A stretch of 53,559 nucleotides of DNA from Clostridia bacterium (GCA_003551365.1 PUMM01000072.1:1-53559); one strand, 5' to 3'; shown: positions 1 to 7,379, counted from the first letter of the stretch. Notes: generated by a model from the letters alone, not told the origin. Program-made: numbers and translations.

Positions 1-456
1 GAAGAAGAAACCCCTCCGGCGACACCCGGCGACGGATACTACTATTCGTCCCACTATCCCTCCTCCGCGGTGCGGGTGAGCGATGAGGCCGAACTGCTGC
101 GCCTGGTAAATGAGGAGAGAGTGGAGCGCGGATTCACTCCCCTGCGCATCGATCCGGAACTCACCGATGTCGCCCGGGCCAAGGCCTGGGACATCATCGA
201 CAACAATTACTTTTCGCACACCTCACCCACCTACGGTTCGCCCTGGGACATGCTGCGCGAGGCCGGCATACCCTATGTGTACGCGGGTGAAAATCTGGCC
301 CGGGCCGGCAATGTGTGGGTGGTGCACTATCGTCTTATGAACAGCGATGGTCATCGCCGCAACATACTGCGCGAGCACTACACGCACGTGGGCATCGCAG
401 TACTGGATGCTCGGCCGTCCGGAGTAGTCGCAGTACAGCTGTTTGTGGGGCGCTAA
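1..456 (+). CDS. CAP (SCP-like) domain protein, 5'-partial
   Basis: The reading frame is open to the left edge, so the true start lies outside the window and the ATG-like starts in the track are internal. The visible part is an acid/proline linker followed by a complete YkwD-type CAP domain: NEER near the start, the FSHTSP histidine motif, AGENLA, and the NSDGHRRNIL motif. Bacterial CAP proteins of this type are usually exported or cell-wall-linked, and several are tied to sporulation; the molecular activity is not settled. The preceding tyrosine-rich linker suggests an N-terminal wall-binding or signal region off-window. The next gene is a close tandem copy, with shared exact DNA blocks. Confidence 0.85.
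   Translation, partial: EEETPPATPGDGYYYSSHYPSSAVRVSDEAELLRLVNEERVERGFTPLRIDPELTDVARAKAWDIIDNNYFSHTSPTYGSPWDMLREAGIPYVYAGENLARAGNVWVVHYRLMNSDGHRRNILREHYTHVGIAVLDARPSGVVAVQLFVGR
292..365 (+). repeat. Duplicated block, copy 1 (within CAP gene 1)
   Basis: Two exact stretches of 27 and 29 bases (292-318 and 337-365) recur in the next CAP gene at a constant offset of 556 bases. This marks a tandem gene duplication with conserved or gene-converted core motifs. Confidence 0.9.
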
Positions 457-480
457 GGACGCCACCGGATGTTCCCCCCT

Positions 481-509
481 GCGGCCCGCGGGTTTTCCCG
501 TCGGGCCGC
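481..509 (+). terminator. Terminator-like hairpin after CAP gene 1
   Basis: GCGGCCCG pairs with CGGGCCGC around an inner CGGG/CCCG stem closed by a TTTT loop. No U-tract follows, so it may be a processing or stabilising hairpin rather than a true intrinsic terminator. Confidence 0.35.
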
Positions 510-625
510 GACACCCTAACCTCCATGCAGCATCGCGGCGTGGCTGACGGTCGTCCCCCGAGCGGTACGGAAAACTCCTCCGCAACATAAGCTGCATCGG
601 AACGGGAGGAGGTGAACCGCATCGG

Positions 626-1087
626 ATGAAACGTCCGGATGATGAAAGCCGGTGCCTCGCCCTGGCGAATGAGGCCCGCACTGCCCACAGGCTGCCCGCG
701 CTCCGACGCGATGCGCGGGTGCGCCGGTTGGCTCGAGAGCGAGCCGGCGACAACAGAGCCGGCCGACTCAGTCACCAGTCCCCGGCGGGCGGATCGCTGT
801 GGGATATGCTGCGTCAGGCCGGCATTCCGTTCGCCTACGCCGGAGAGAATCTGGCCCGGGCCGGCAATGTGTGGTGCGCGCACTGGATGCTGATGAACAG
901 CGATGGTCATCGCCGCAACATCCTGCGGGATCAATTCACCCGCGTGGGCATTGGGGTGGTGGACGCTGCGGGTTCCGGCCTGGTTGTGGCGCAGATTTTT
1001 CTGCGCCCGCACGGGTACAGAAGACCGGCCCGGCGCACCGGCAGGACCTGGATCATGCCGGCCGCCCGATATGGGAGAGGAAGGTGA
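626..1087 (+). CDS. CAP (SCP-like) domain protein, tandem paralogue
   Basis: 153 residues. The core repeats the previous protein almost motif for motif: LSHQSP, LWDMLRQAGIPFAYAGENLA, and the NSDGHRRNIL motif. It has no signal peptide or linker; it begins with a short basic region, so it is either cytoplasmic, non-classically exported or a truncated copy that lost its export module. ATG 626 is preceded by GGGAGGAGG with 11-base spacing; the nearer GTG runs straight into a stop. The C-terminus is arginine-rich. Likely arose by duplication of gene 1. Function unknown beyond the CAP fold. Confidence 0.8.
   Translation: MKRPDDESRCLALANEARTAHRLPALRRDARVRRLARERAGDNRAGRLSHQSPAGGSLWDMLRQAGIPFAYAGENLARAGNVWCAHWMLMNSDGHRRNILRDQFTRVGIGVVDAAGSGLVVAQIFLRPHGYRRPARRTGRTWIMPAARYGRGR
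848..921 (+). repeat. Duplicated block, copy 2 (within CAP gene 2)
   Basis: Exact matches of 27 and 29 bases (848-874 and 893-921) to positions 292-318 and 337-365. Confidence 0.9.
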
Positions 1088-1090
1088 GGC

Positions 1091-1660
1091 ATGGGTTACC
1101 GCGTGACGATAGACGACAGGGACATCGATGAGCTGGGGTGTAACCTGAGTGCGGAGGCGGCCGGGGCGGTGTGGGTGGTGGCGCAGCGTCTCGGGGCCGA
1201 GGTGTCGTGGTGCGCTGCGGGGATGCAGCTTATTGTGCAGTCGCCCGCGCCGACATTCGGTCGGGTGATGCGGGAGAAGCTGGCCCGCAGCCTGTCGGGC
1301 GCCGTCCCGGAATTGCGCAGTCCCGTGCCTCCTCCCCGGGAGATGCTCTCCGGGATCGACTCTGCCCCATCTCCCGTTTCGGCGGAGGGAGGGGAGGTGA
1401 ACGCTATGTCCGAGAGAAATCGGTCCGAGGATAAAGGAGCGGAACCGGAGCGCGACGAGGTCGAAGCGGAGAGGGAGGCCAGTGCGCATCGTAGGCGGTC
1501 GGAGAGGGAGAGCAGTGATGGGCATAAGAGCACTGCCTATCATCGGCCGTATCGATACGAGCGCGGCGAGGATCAGCGCCCCCGGAAAAAACGGGGCTGC
1601 TGCTCGGCCGGTGGGGGCCGATGCGACGGGTCGGTTCTTCCCAGATATGAGCCCGAATGA
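1091..1660 (+). CDS. Hypothetical protein, uncertain 3' half
   Basis: 189 residues; start ATG 1091 has SD GAGAGGAAGG and follows the CAP gene by 3 bases, so it is probably cotranscribed. Residues 1-80 look like a folded small domain (alternating hydrophobics, VWVVAQRLG, a cluster of A/G). After about residue 105 the sequence becomes very charged, then arginine-rich and low-complexity, which is typical of out-of-frame translation in GC-rich DNA. An internal in-frame ATG at 1406 has a strong SD (GGAGGGGAGG), so a second short gene could start there. No family recognised. Confidence 0.45.
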   Translation: MGYRVTIDDRDIDELGCNLSAEAAGAVWVVAQRLGAEVSWCAAGMQLIVQSPAPTFGRVMREKLARSLSGAVPELRSPVPPPREMLSGIDSAPSPVSAEGGEVNAMSERNRSEDKGAEPERDEVEAEREASAHRRRSERESSDGHKSTAYHRPYRYERGEDQRPRKKRGCCSAGGGRCDGSVLPRYEPE

Positions 1661-1736
1661 GGCGGTATACTCCCCGGACGGATCCCTTCCTTTCCGCGCA
1701 TTAGGGTGGACAGGGAGGGCAGGGCTATCGATATAA
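1518..1736 (+). CDS. Small hypothetical protein overlapping the previous ORF
   Basis: 72 residues beginning MGIRALPIIGRIDTSAARIS. ATG 1518 has a good SD (GGAGAGGGAG, 7-base spacing). Its composition is more protein-like than the overlapping tail of the upstream ORF in the other frame, so either it is a separate overlapping gene or the two are one gene with a frameshift near 1500. Its stop codon lies inside the -10 box of the promoter for the next operon. Not recognised. Confidence 0.35.
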   Translation: MGIRALPIIGRIDTSAARISAPGKNGAAARPVGADATGRFFPDMSPNEAVYSPDGSLPFRALGWTGRAGLSI

Positions 1737-1737
1737 T
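1707..1737 (+). promoter_or_regulatory. Sigma-A-type promoter for the Moco riboswitch operon
   Basis: Consensus TATAAT at 1732-1737; TGGACA at 1707-1712 is one base off TTGACA, with a long 19-base spacer. It sits about 35 bases upstream of the aptamer, the expected position for a riboswitch leader. Confidence 0.6.
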
Positions 1738-1770
1738 GAAGACTGATAGATACAGATCTTTATAGTGATC

Positions 1771-1882
1771 ATTCTCCGAGTCACCATTCCTACGGCCCGC
1801 GCAGAGGGCGGGCTACGGAATCTTGACCGGCTACGGGTTCTCGGAGGAAACTCGAGGGCCTCCCGTGCTCGGAAAGGAGGAT
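1771..1882 (+). promoter_or_regulatory. Molybdenum-cofactor (Moco) riboswitch aptamer
   Basis: The leader carries what I recognise as conserved blocks of the Moco RNA motif in order: CTCCGAG at 1774, GACCGGC near 1825, a GGAAAC loop closed by CTCG/CGAG, GCCTCCCGTGCT, and GAAAGGAGG at the 3' edge. CTCC (1774-1777) can pair with GGAG (1876-1879) to close the aptamer. A side hairpin GCCCGC/GCGGGC lies between. All following genes fit molybdopterin biology (mobB, sulfite-oxidase-like folds). Family knowledge: this motif senses Moco or its tungsten analogue and controls synthesis, transport and usage genes. Confidence 0.85.
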
Positions 1883-1895
1883 TAATGGTTTTGCT

Positions 1896-1926
1896 AACGC
1901 CATCTCCTTTTGGGGTGGCGTTTTTC
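1896..1926 (+). terminator. Intrinsic terminator forming the riboswitch expression platform
   Basis: ACGCCA (1897-1902) pairs with TGGCGT (1916-1921), extended by a TCTC/GGGG stem, followed by TTTTT. The bases CTCCTTT (1904-1910) in its 5' arm are complementary to AAAGGAG (1873-1879) at the aptamer 3' edge, giving a mutually exclusive antiterminator. Ligand binding, which locks GGAG into the aptamer, should free the terminator: a predicted OFF switch. Confidence 0.8.
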
Positions 1927-2014
1927 TTTGGGTGAACGCCTGCGCGCAGGGGGAGTGGTCCATCTGATGAACGCAAAAATTCGTTATGGCAGATGATTGC
2001 TTGGAGGGCAGTGT

Positions 2015-3094
2015 ATGCACAGGTATCCGGGATTGTCCCTGGCTGCAGTGATGATTGCGCCCCCGCTTATCGTAGGATGTGCGGAGCATGGAGTGTGTGA
2101 CGCCGCCGGTGTCGAGTGGAGAGACCGGGTAGTGACGGTGAGCGGAGAGGGAGTTGAGGAACAGGGTATCACGGTCGGTGAGCTGACCGGCATGCATGGC
2201 GTTGAACGCGAGACCTCGCGTGAGGAGGATGACCGCACGGAGACGTTCGTGGTGCAGGCCGTGACCCTGGAGGGGCTGCTGACGGAGCTGGATATCGGGG
2301 TAGAGGTGCGGAGCGTGCGGCTCCGGACGGCAGATGGTTACTCCGTGCAGGTGCTGCCGGATGTCCTGCAGCGGTCCGAGCTCATTTTTGCCTGGGAGCG
2401 GGATGGGGAGCCGCTGCCCGGGGAGTCAGGGCCGCTGCGGGCATTCATTCCCGGCGAGGAGAGCCGGTACTGGATCAGTGACCTGGCGGAAATCGAGATA
2501 TCGGCGGTGGACGAGCAGTCCACATCTGTGTCCAGTCTGCATTTTCTGGAAACTCTGGTGGCAGAGACGGCTCGCCGGCAGACTGAAAGCGGTGAGGAGG
2601 CCGTACGGACCGGCGATCTTCTCGCGGGTCTGCCTATGGGGAACGAGGTCTCTCTGGCGGCAGCGGATGGCTTTGCAAAGAATGAGGAGTATGATGTGTT
2701 CATTGGCGAATGTATCGAGCTGACTGGCGAGAGCGCCCCGGCCTTTTTGGGAGCGGATCTGCCGCGGGGCATGCACGTGCGCGACCTGGTGTGGTTCACC
2801 ACCGGTGAGGCGGCCGTTTTGTGCGTGGGACGGGCACGTGAGGTGCTCGGAGATCTGCAGGTGGAGGGAAAGACCGGGACGCCCCTGGAGGAAGCTGCGG
2901 ACGCTCTGGATATGCTAGGTGCCGCCGAGTACATTCTGGAGATGGCCGACGGCCGCACTGCAAAGATCCCCGCCGATGACCTGGGGCGGGGGATTGTCTA
3001 CATGGATGAAGAGGGAACCGCGGGTACTGTGTTCGATGGCCTGCCACACGGAACGGCAATGCAGGGAGCCCTGTCCCTGCGGGTAGCCGAATGA
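2015..3094 (+). CDS. Lipoprotein with three sulfite-oxidase-like (molybdopterin-binding type) modules
   Basis: 359 residues from ATG 2015 (SD GGAGGG, 6-base spacing); the track start at 1997 is a TTG without an SD. The N-terminus is a lipoprotein signal ending LIVGC, so the protein should be anchored outside the membrane. Three successive stretches carry the pattern seen in small Oxidored_molyb-like domains: a TADG/AADG/MADG turn followed by a conserved acidic strand. The first ends RAFIPGEESRYWISDLAEIE, close to the family's closing strand. No cysteine sits where sulfite oxidase places its Mo ligand, so enzymatic activity is doubtful and a binding role is more likely. First gene of the Moco-riboswitch operon. 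The fold call is by motif resemblance; ligand is inference. Confidence 0.7.
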   Translation: MHRYPGLSLAAVMIAPPLIVGCAEHGVCDAAGVEWRDRVVTVSGEGVEEQGITVGELTGMHGVERETSREEDDRTETFVVQAVTLEGLLTELDIGVEVRSVRLRTADGYSVQVLPDVLQRSELIFAWERDGEPLPGESGPLRAFIPGEESRYWISDLAEIEISAVDEQSTSVSSLHFLETLVAETARRQTESGEEAVRTGDLLAGLPMGNEVSLAAADGFAKNEEYDVFIGECIELTGESAPAFLGADLPRGMHVRDLVWFTTGEAAVLCVGRAREVLGDLQVEGKTGTPLEEAADALDMLGAAEYILEMADGRTAKIPADDLGRGIVYMDEEGTAGTVFDGLPHGTAMQGALSLRVAE

Positions 3095-3109
3095 AGGGAG
3101 TTTTCTGCG

Positions 3110-3670
3110 GTGTCTAAACTATGGAATGCTTTCCTGCGTCGTTTCTCTGCCTTTGATCTGATAGTAGTCGCCCTGATGGCCTGCCTGGGCATAGCCACCA
3201 AGCCGCTGGTGGTTCCCCTGGCCCACATCATAACTGGTCCGCTGTTTGTGCCGGGAGGGGTTCTGGCCGGCGGCTTTTACATGATGTGGATGGTGCTGGG
3301 GGCGGCCCTGCTGCGCAGGGCGGGAACCGCGACTCTCATAGCCGCAGTGCAGGCCATTGTGGTCATGGCCGTGGGCATGTATGGTACGCATGGAATCATG
3401 AGCATTTTCACCTACCTGCTGCCGGGACTGGCCGTGGATTTGGTACTGCTGGTCTCCGGACACCGGGGCTGCTGCTCGGGGTGTTGCTTCGCCGCCGGGG
3501 TGGCCGCCAATATCAGCGGCACCTTCCTGGTCAATCTGGTCTTCTTTCGCCTGCCGCTGATTCCGCTGGTGCTCAGTCTCTCGGTGGCGTCTCTGTCCGG
3601 GGGAGTCGGCGGTCTCATTGCCCACTGGGTGGCGACGAGATTTCAGGGCAGGATGGCGTGGTTGATATGA
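3110..3670 (+). CDS. ECF transporter substrate-binding (S) component, YkoE-like
   Basis: 186 residues, hydrophobic throughout with about six predicted membrane segments and a conserved stretch ATKPLVVPLAHIITGPLFVP typical of small S components related to the thiamin-precursor protein YkoE. GTG 3110 starts 15 bases after the lipoprotein gene. The S component sets the substrate of an ECF importer and works with two ATPases and a T protein, all encoded just downstream. The CCSGCC cysteine cluster in the middle is unusual. The Moco riboswitch and mobB in the same operon point to a pterin-type substrate rather than thiamin; that is inference. Confidence 0.8.
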   Translation: MSKLWNAFLRRFSAFDLIVVALMACLGIATKPLVVPLAHIITGPLFVPGGVLAGGFYMMWMVLGAALLRRAGTATLIAAVQAIVVMAVGMYGTHGIMSIFTYLLPGLAVDLVLLVSGHRGCCSGCCFAAGVAANISGTFLVNLVFFRLPLIPLVLSLSVASLSGGVGGLIAHWVATRFQGRMAWLI

Positions 3671-3974
3671 GCCGACGGGTTATGCGGGGAAGTGATTGCC
3701 GTGACTGAGTGATGGAGGCGCGTGCCCGTGCTGACGACCCCAGCTGCAGTTCTGCTCGTCGGGGACTGGTGCGTTCATCTGGCGGTCGGAGTGGGTGCTC
3801 CTCCGGTGTCGCGACCCTGGAGATTGGCGGAGACGGGGTGGGACCGTTGGCCATCTATGATCCGGCGGGCTGCGATCACGGCATGCACGAGACGGGCGAG
3901 GGCCGCGAGCACGGAGTCTTTTTGGGCCGAGGAACTGTTTAACCCCAACTGGAAGTTTGACGGGAGTGATCTCT
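3671..3974 (+). other. Gap inside the operon, no supported gene
   Basis: About 300 bases in an otherwise tightly packed operon. Two overlapping ORFs (3709-3942, 3722-3982) exist in different frames; neither has a recognisable domain, although one reads as partly protein-like at its start. Could be a decayed gene or an internal regulatory segment. Confidence 0.4.
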
Positions 3975-4487
3975 ATGAGTAGACCGGTGGCAATTGCGAT
4001 AGGTGCGCTGGTGCTTATTGTGGGAGTGTTTGCCTACCTGAATGCTGGTGATGTAGAGGACCGCCATGCCAGCCAGCGCGAGGCGGAGATCTACATAGAG
4101 GTGGACGGCGAGCGGATCGCCACAGTTGATTTTTCTGCCATGCAAAAGTTGGAGGAGCACGAGTTCACGGAGACGCTGCGCAGCAGTGAGGCTGCACCGC
4201 GCGATCACATCTACGTTGGAGTGAAAATGCGGGATCTTCTGCAGCATTACGATTTGTCCGTACAGGAGCACGAACAGATCATAGCCCGTGCCGCGGACGG
4301 CTACACCGTGGCCCTGACGATAGAGGAAGTGCTGGAAGAGGACAATGTGTATGTGGTTTACGAGGAGGATGGTGAGCCCCTGGCACCCAAGGAGGCCGGG
4401 GGATCGGGCCCCTACATGGTTCTGATTCGACAGGATGAGTTTGGCCAGCGCTGGACCAAGTTTCTGATGGAGATTCAGCTGAGATGA
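3975..4487 (+). CDS. Membrane-anchored sulfite-oxidase-like (molybdopterin-binding type) protein
   Basis: 170 residues from ATG 3975 (SD GGGAG). One N-terminal membrane segment (residues 4-25, AIAIGALVLIVGVFAYL) anchors a single small domain outside the cell. The domain has the order seen in Oxidored_molyb-like proteins: strand EIYIEVDGERIATVDF, FTETLRSS, HIYVGVKMRDLL, AADGYTVALTIEEVL, YMVLIRQDEFGQRWTKFLME. The position that holds the Mo-ligand cysteine in sulfite oxidase reads TLRSSE here, so it probably does not catalyse redox chemistry. Its stop overlaps the ATPase start by 4 bases (ATGA), implying translational coupling with the transporter. Confidence 0.75.
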   Translation: MSRPVAIAIGALVLIVGVFAYLNAGDVEDRHASQREAEIYIEVDGERIATVDFSAMQKLEEHEFTETLRSSEAAPRDHIYVGVKMRDLLQHYDLSVQEHEQIIARAADGYTVALTIEEVLEEDNVYVVYEEDGEPLAPKEAGGSGPYMVLIRQDEFGQRWTKFLMEIQLR

Positions 4488-5188
4488 GCGCACCTCTGCG
4501 GATTCGGGATTTGGCATACTTCTTCTGCGGGCAGGATCGCCCGCTGTTTTCCGGGGTGAATCTGGCGGTCAGGGCAGGTGAGGTCGTGGGTATTGTCGGT
4601 CTCAGCGGTTCCGGCAAGACAACCCTGTGTCACTGCATGAGCGGCATCATTCCGCTCATCCGCGGGGGGGACATGCACGGTGAGGTGCTGCTGGGCGAAA
4701 CCTCCACTCGTGATCTCACTCCTCCGCGGGTGGCCACCCGCCTGGGCATTGTATTCCAGAATCCCGACACACAGCTGTTCTTCCCGCGCGTGGAAGACGA
4801 GGTTGCCTTCGGTCCGGAGAACCTCTGTGTGCCGGTGGAAGAGATAGATCGCCGGGTCAGTCGAGCCCTGCATACCGTGGGTCTGCAGGAATTCCGCGAG
4901 CGAAATCCCCACCGACTCTCCGGAGGTGAGAAGCAGCTGGTGGCGCTGGCGAGCGTGTTGAGCCTGCAGCCGGAGATTCTCATCTTTGACGAGGCGCTTT
5001 CCCAGCTGGATGCAGAGGGGCGAAAGCGCATCCTCGCGTTGATTGAACAGATGCGGGACCAGGGGAAGGCCGTGGTCATGGTGGAGCACAACCCGGACAA
5101 TCTCGGGGTGGCGGACCGCACGATGCTGCTGCACGACGGCGAACTGACGAGGTTTGACGGTGAGTGGCACCGTTTTGCGGCCCTGTGA
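4484..5188 (+). CDS. ecfA: ECF transporter ATP-binding protein (A component 1)
   Basis: 234 residues with all ABC motifs: Walker A GLSGSGKTT (39-47), Q-loop FQNPDTQLF (from 91), signature LSGGEKQ (145-151), Walker B ILIFDEA (165-171), switch His202 in VEHN. The Q-loop motif QNPDTQ is the form seen in ECF ATPases. Starts inside the previous gene's stop. It pairs with the next gene to form the heterodimeric motor of the importer. Confidence 0.93.
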   Translation: MSAPLRIRDLAYFFCGQDRPLFSGVNLAVRAGEVVGIVGLSGSGKTTLCHCMSGIIPLIRGGDMHGEVLLGETSTRDLTPPRVATRLGIVFQNPDTQLFFPRVEDEVAFGPENLCVPVEEIDRRVSRALHTVGLQEFRERNPHRLSGGEKQLVALASVLSLQPEILIFDEALSQLDAEGRKRILALIEQMRDQGKAVVMVEHNPDNLGVADRTMLLHDGELTRFDGEWHRFAAL

Positions 5189-5191
5189 TGG

Positions 5192-5863
5192 GTGATCAGT
5201 GTGATTGAGCTGAGGGATGTAACCTACCGATATGATGGCGAGCAGCACGCGGCCCTGGAGGGGGTGAGCCTGTCCCTGCCGTCCGGGGAAAAAACTGCGC
5301 TGGTGGGCCCGAATGGGAGCGGCAAGACCACCCTGGGCAAGCTCATGGCGGGGATCCTGCCGCCGGATTCTGGTTCGGTGCTGGTGGACGGCCGCGACAC
5401 GGATCATCTGTCCCTGGGAGAGATCGGTCAGAGAGTGGGATATCTCTTTCAGGAGCCGGATCGACAGATCTTCGCGCCTACGGTGGAGGATGAACTGGCC
5501 TTTGTGTCGCGGGTGCGCGGCGCACCGGAGCAGGAAGTGACGGAAGGGGTGCAGCGCATGCTGGACCGGTTTCACCTGCGTCATCTGCGGGAGCGGTTCC
5601 CCTTCTCGTTGAGCCGGGGCGAGAAGCAGCGTTTGGTCCTCGCGGCCATTCTGGTGCAGCGGCCCCGCTTTCTGATTCTGGACGAGCCCACCACGGCCCT
5701 TGATGTGCGGCGCAAGGCCGAGCTGGCCAGCATGCTGTCCGAACTGCATGCGCGGGGGGTGGGGATGCTGATCATCAGCCACGATCATGAGTTCGCGACG
5801 CGGGAGGCATCCCGGGTGATCGAGCTGCGGGGAGGTGCTGTGCATGCCGATGTCCGGCGGTAA
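5192..5863 (+). CDS. ecfA: ECF transporter ATP-binding protein (A component 2)
   Basis: 223 residues; Walker A GPNGSGKTT (39-47), Q-loop FQEPDRQIF (from 86), signature LSRGEKQ (140-146; arginine replaces the usual glycine), Walker B FLILDEP (160-166), switch His197. GTG at 5192 or 5201 are both possible; spacing to the upstream stop is 3 bases. Having two different ATPase genes plus own S and T genes makes this a self-contained group I ECF system, in which the energising module is dedicated to one S component. Confidence 0.93.
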   Translation: MISVIELRDVTYRYDGEQHAALEGVSLSLPSGEKTALVGPNGSGKTTLGKLMAGILPPDSGSVLVDGRDTDHLSLGEIGQRVGYLFQEPDRQIFAPTVEDELAFVSRVRGAPEQEVTEGVQRMLDRFHLRHLRERFPFSLSRGEKQRLVLAAILVQRPRFLILDEPTTALDVRRKAELASMLSELHARGVGMLIISHDHEFATREASRVIELRGGAVHADVRR

Positions 5864-6599
5864 GGAAGCGGTGTACTTTGACCCGCGCGCCAAACTGGTG
5901 ACAGTGATGTGTCTGTCTTCTCTGGCGGTGATAATGCAGCGGATTCTTCCGCTCGCATCCGTTCTTCTGCTGGCCGGGTTGACCTCGCTGTATTTCCGCA
6001 GTGATGCCATACGTGCGATTTCCCGGCTGCGGGCCTTTCTGTGGATCTTTGTGGCCATGGCTTTTGTGCAGAGCATATTTACCGCCGGGGGTGAACCGCT
6101 TCTGACCGCTGGAGGAGTCACCCTTCTGAGTACGTTCGGCCTGGAACGCGCCGGCTCCATTGTTCTGCGCTTTGTGGTCATCATAGCTTCGGCCAGTATC
6201 ATGGCTACATCCAGCCCCCGCGACATCATCCAGGGGCTGCATCAGTGGCGGGTGCCGTATGAGCTGGCCTTTATGGTTGCCGTGGCCATCCGCTTCCTTC
6301 CTCTGCTGCGCGAGGAGGCCCGCGACGTGCTGACGGCCATCCAGCTGCGGGGCCTGGAGCTGGATAAGATTCCGCTGCGGAGGCGCCTGCAGATATATTC
6401 GTACCTGCTCACGCCCATGATAGCGAGCGTCCTGGGCAAGGCGCGGGAACTGGCAGTCGCAGTGGAGATGCGGGGGTTCCGGGCATACGACCGCCGCACC
6501 AGCTACCGCACCCTGCGCATGACCGGAAGGGACTGGCTGGTGACAGCTGGGGCGGTGGTGATGAGCGTTGCACTGTTCTGTGCGTTCACCTATCTGTGA
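5844..6599 (+). CDS. ecfT: ECF transporter transmembrane (T) component
   Basis: 251 residues with about five membrane segments. The cytoplasmic coupling helices are marked by two RG motifs, IQLRGLEL and VEMRGFRA, that match the conserved A-R-G boxes of EcfT. ATG 5844 is preferred over the track's GTG because GGGGAGG lies 8 bases upstream; the gene overlaps the ATPase gene end. The segment YELAFMVAVAIRFLPLL is the most family-like stretch. Links the ATPases to the S component at 3110. Confidence 0.9.
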   Translation: MPMSGGKEAVYFDPRAKLVTVMCLSSLAVIMQRILPLASVLLLAGLTSLYFRSDAIRAISRLRAFLWIFVAMAFVQSIFTAGGEPLLTAGGVTLLSTFGLERAGSIVLRFVVIIASASIMATSSPRDIIQGLHQWRVPYELAFMVAVAIRFLPLLREEARDVLTAIQLRGLELDKIPLRRRLQIYSYLLTPMIASVLGKARELAVAVEMRGFRAYDRRTSYRTLRMTGRDWLVTAGAVVMSVALFCAFTYL

Positions 6600-6614
6600 T
6601 CTGGAGGGATGCGG

Positions 6615-7379
6615 ATGAAGGTATTCACAGTGGTTGGCATTACCCGCTCGGGCAAGACGACCACTATCGAGCGGATTATTGCGGAACTGAAGCGTCGGCG
6701 GTATTCCGTGGGGTCGGTGAAGGATATCCACTTTGAAGAATTCGCCCTTGACACCGAGGGGACCAACACTGACCGACACTACCGGGCCGGCGCAGAACCG
6801 GTGACGGCTCGGGGCCTGTATGAGACCGATTTTTTGTGCAAGGAGCGCCTGGATGTGCCGGAGATTCTCAGCTTCTACGATCGGGACTGGGTGGGTCTGG
6901 AGGGAGTGGAGGACTATCCCGTGCCGCGCATCGTCACGGCGCACGACGAAGAGGAGATCGAGCAGAAGCTGACCGACACCACCTTCGCCATCTCGGGGCG
7001 GGTGGCCGGATGGATTGACAGCTACCGCGGCTTGCCGGTGCTGGACGCCACCCGCGATGTGCAGGACCTGGTGGATCTCATTGAGGATAAGGTATTTCCG
7101 CCCCTGCCTCATCTGGCCGAGGAGTGCTGTGGCGCCTGCGGTGCCTCCTGTGCGGAAATGACCGCCCTGATACTGCGGGCGGAGCGCTCCCTCTCCGACT
7201 GCGCAGTACGCGCCGACGATGAGGTGCAGCTGTATGTGGATGGCCGGCGGATTGACATGGTTCCCTTCGTGCAGAGGATTCTGAGCAATGCGGTGCTGGG
7301 AGTGGTCGGCGAGCTGGATGGATATCGTCCGGGCGCGGATCTCGAGGTCAAAATTGGAGGCGAAGATGATAGCAGCTGA
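6615..7379 (+). CDS. mobB: Molybdopterin-guanine dinucleotide biosynthesis protein MobB-like, with C-terminal Cys cluster
   Basis: 254 residues. Walker A GITRSGKTT at 8-16 and VGSVKDIHFEEF, in place of the usual VKHTHH region, identify the MobB GTPase family, which assists attachment of GMP to Moco. ATG 6615 is chosen because SD GGAGGG lies 6 bases upstream; the track ATG at 6609 abuts the SD. The protein is much longer than a minimal MobB. From residue 171 it has CCGACGASC (Cys171, 172, 175, 179), resembling an iron-sulfur or metal site, then a small domain ending before the kinase-like gene, which overlaps it. It is directly downstream of the ECF importer under the Moco riboswitch. Confidence 0.85.
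   Translation: MKVFTVVGITRSGKTTTIERIIAELKRRRYSVGSVKDIHFEEFALDTEGTNTDRHYRAGAEPVTARGLYETDFLCKERLDVPEILSFYDRDWVGLEGVEDYPVPRIVTAHDEEEIEQKLTDTTFAISGRVAGWIDSYRGLPVLDATRDVQDLVDLIEDKVFPPLPHLAEECCGACGASCAEMTALILRAERSLSDCAVRADDEVQLYVDGRRIDMVPFVQRILSNAVLGVVGELDGYRPGADLEVKIGGEDDSS

Noticed and set aside
335-1543. 402-residue minus-strand ORF
   Set aside because: Antisense shadow of the two CAP genes; R/H/P-rich with no domain or SD.
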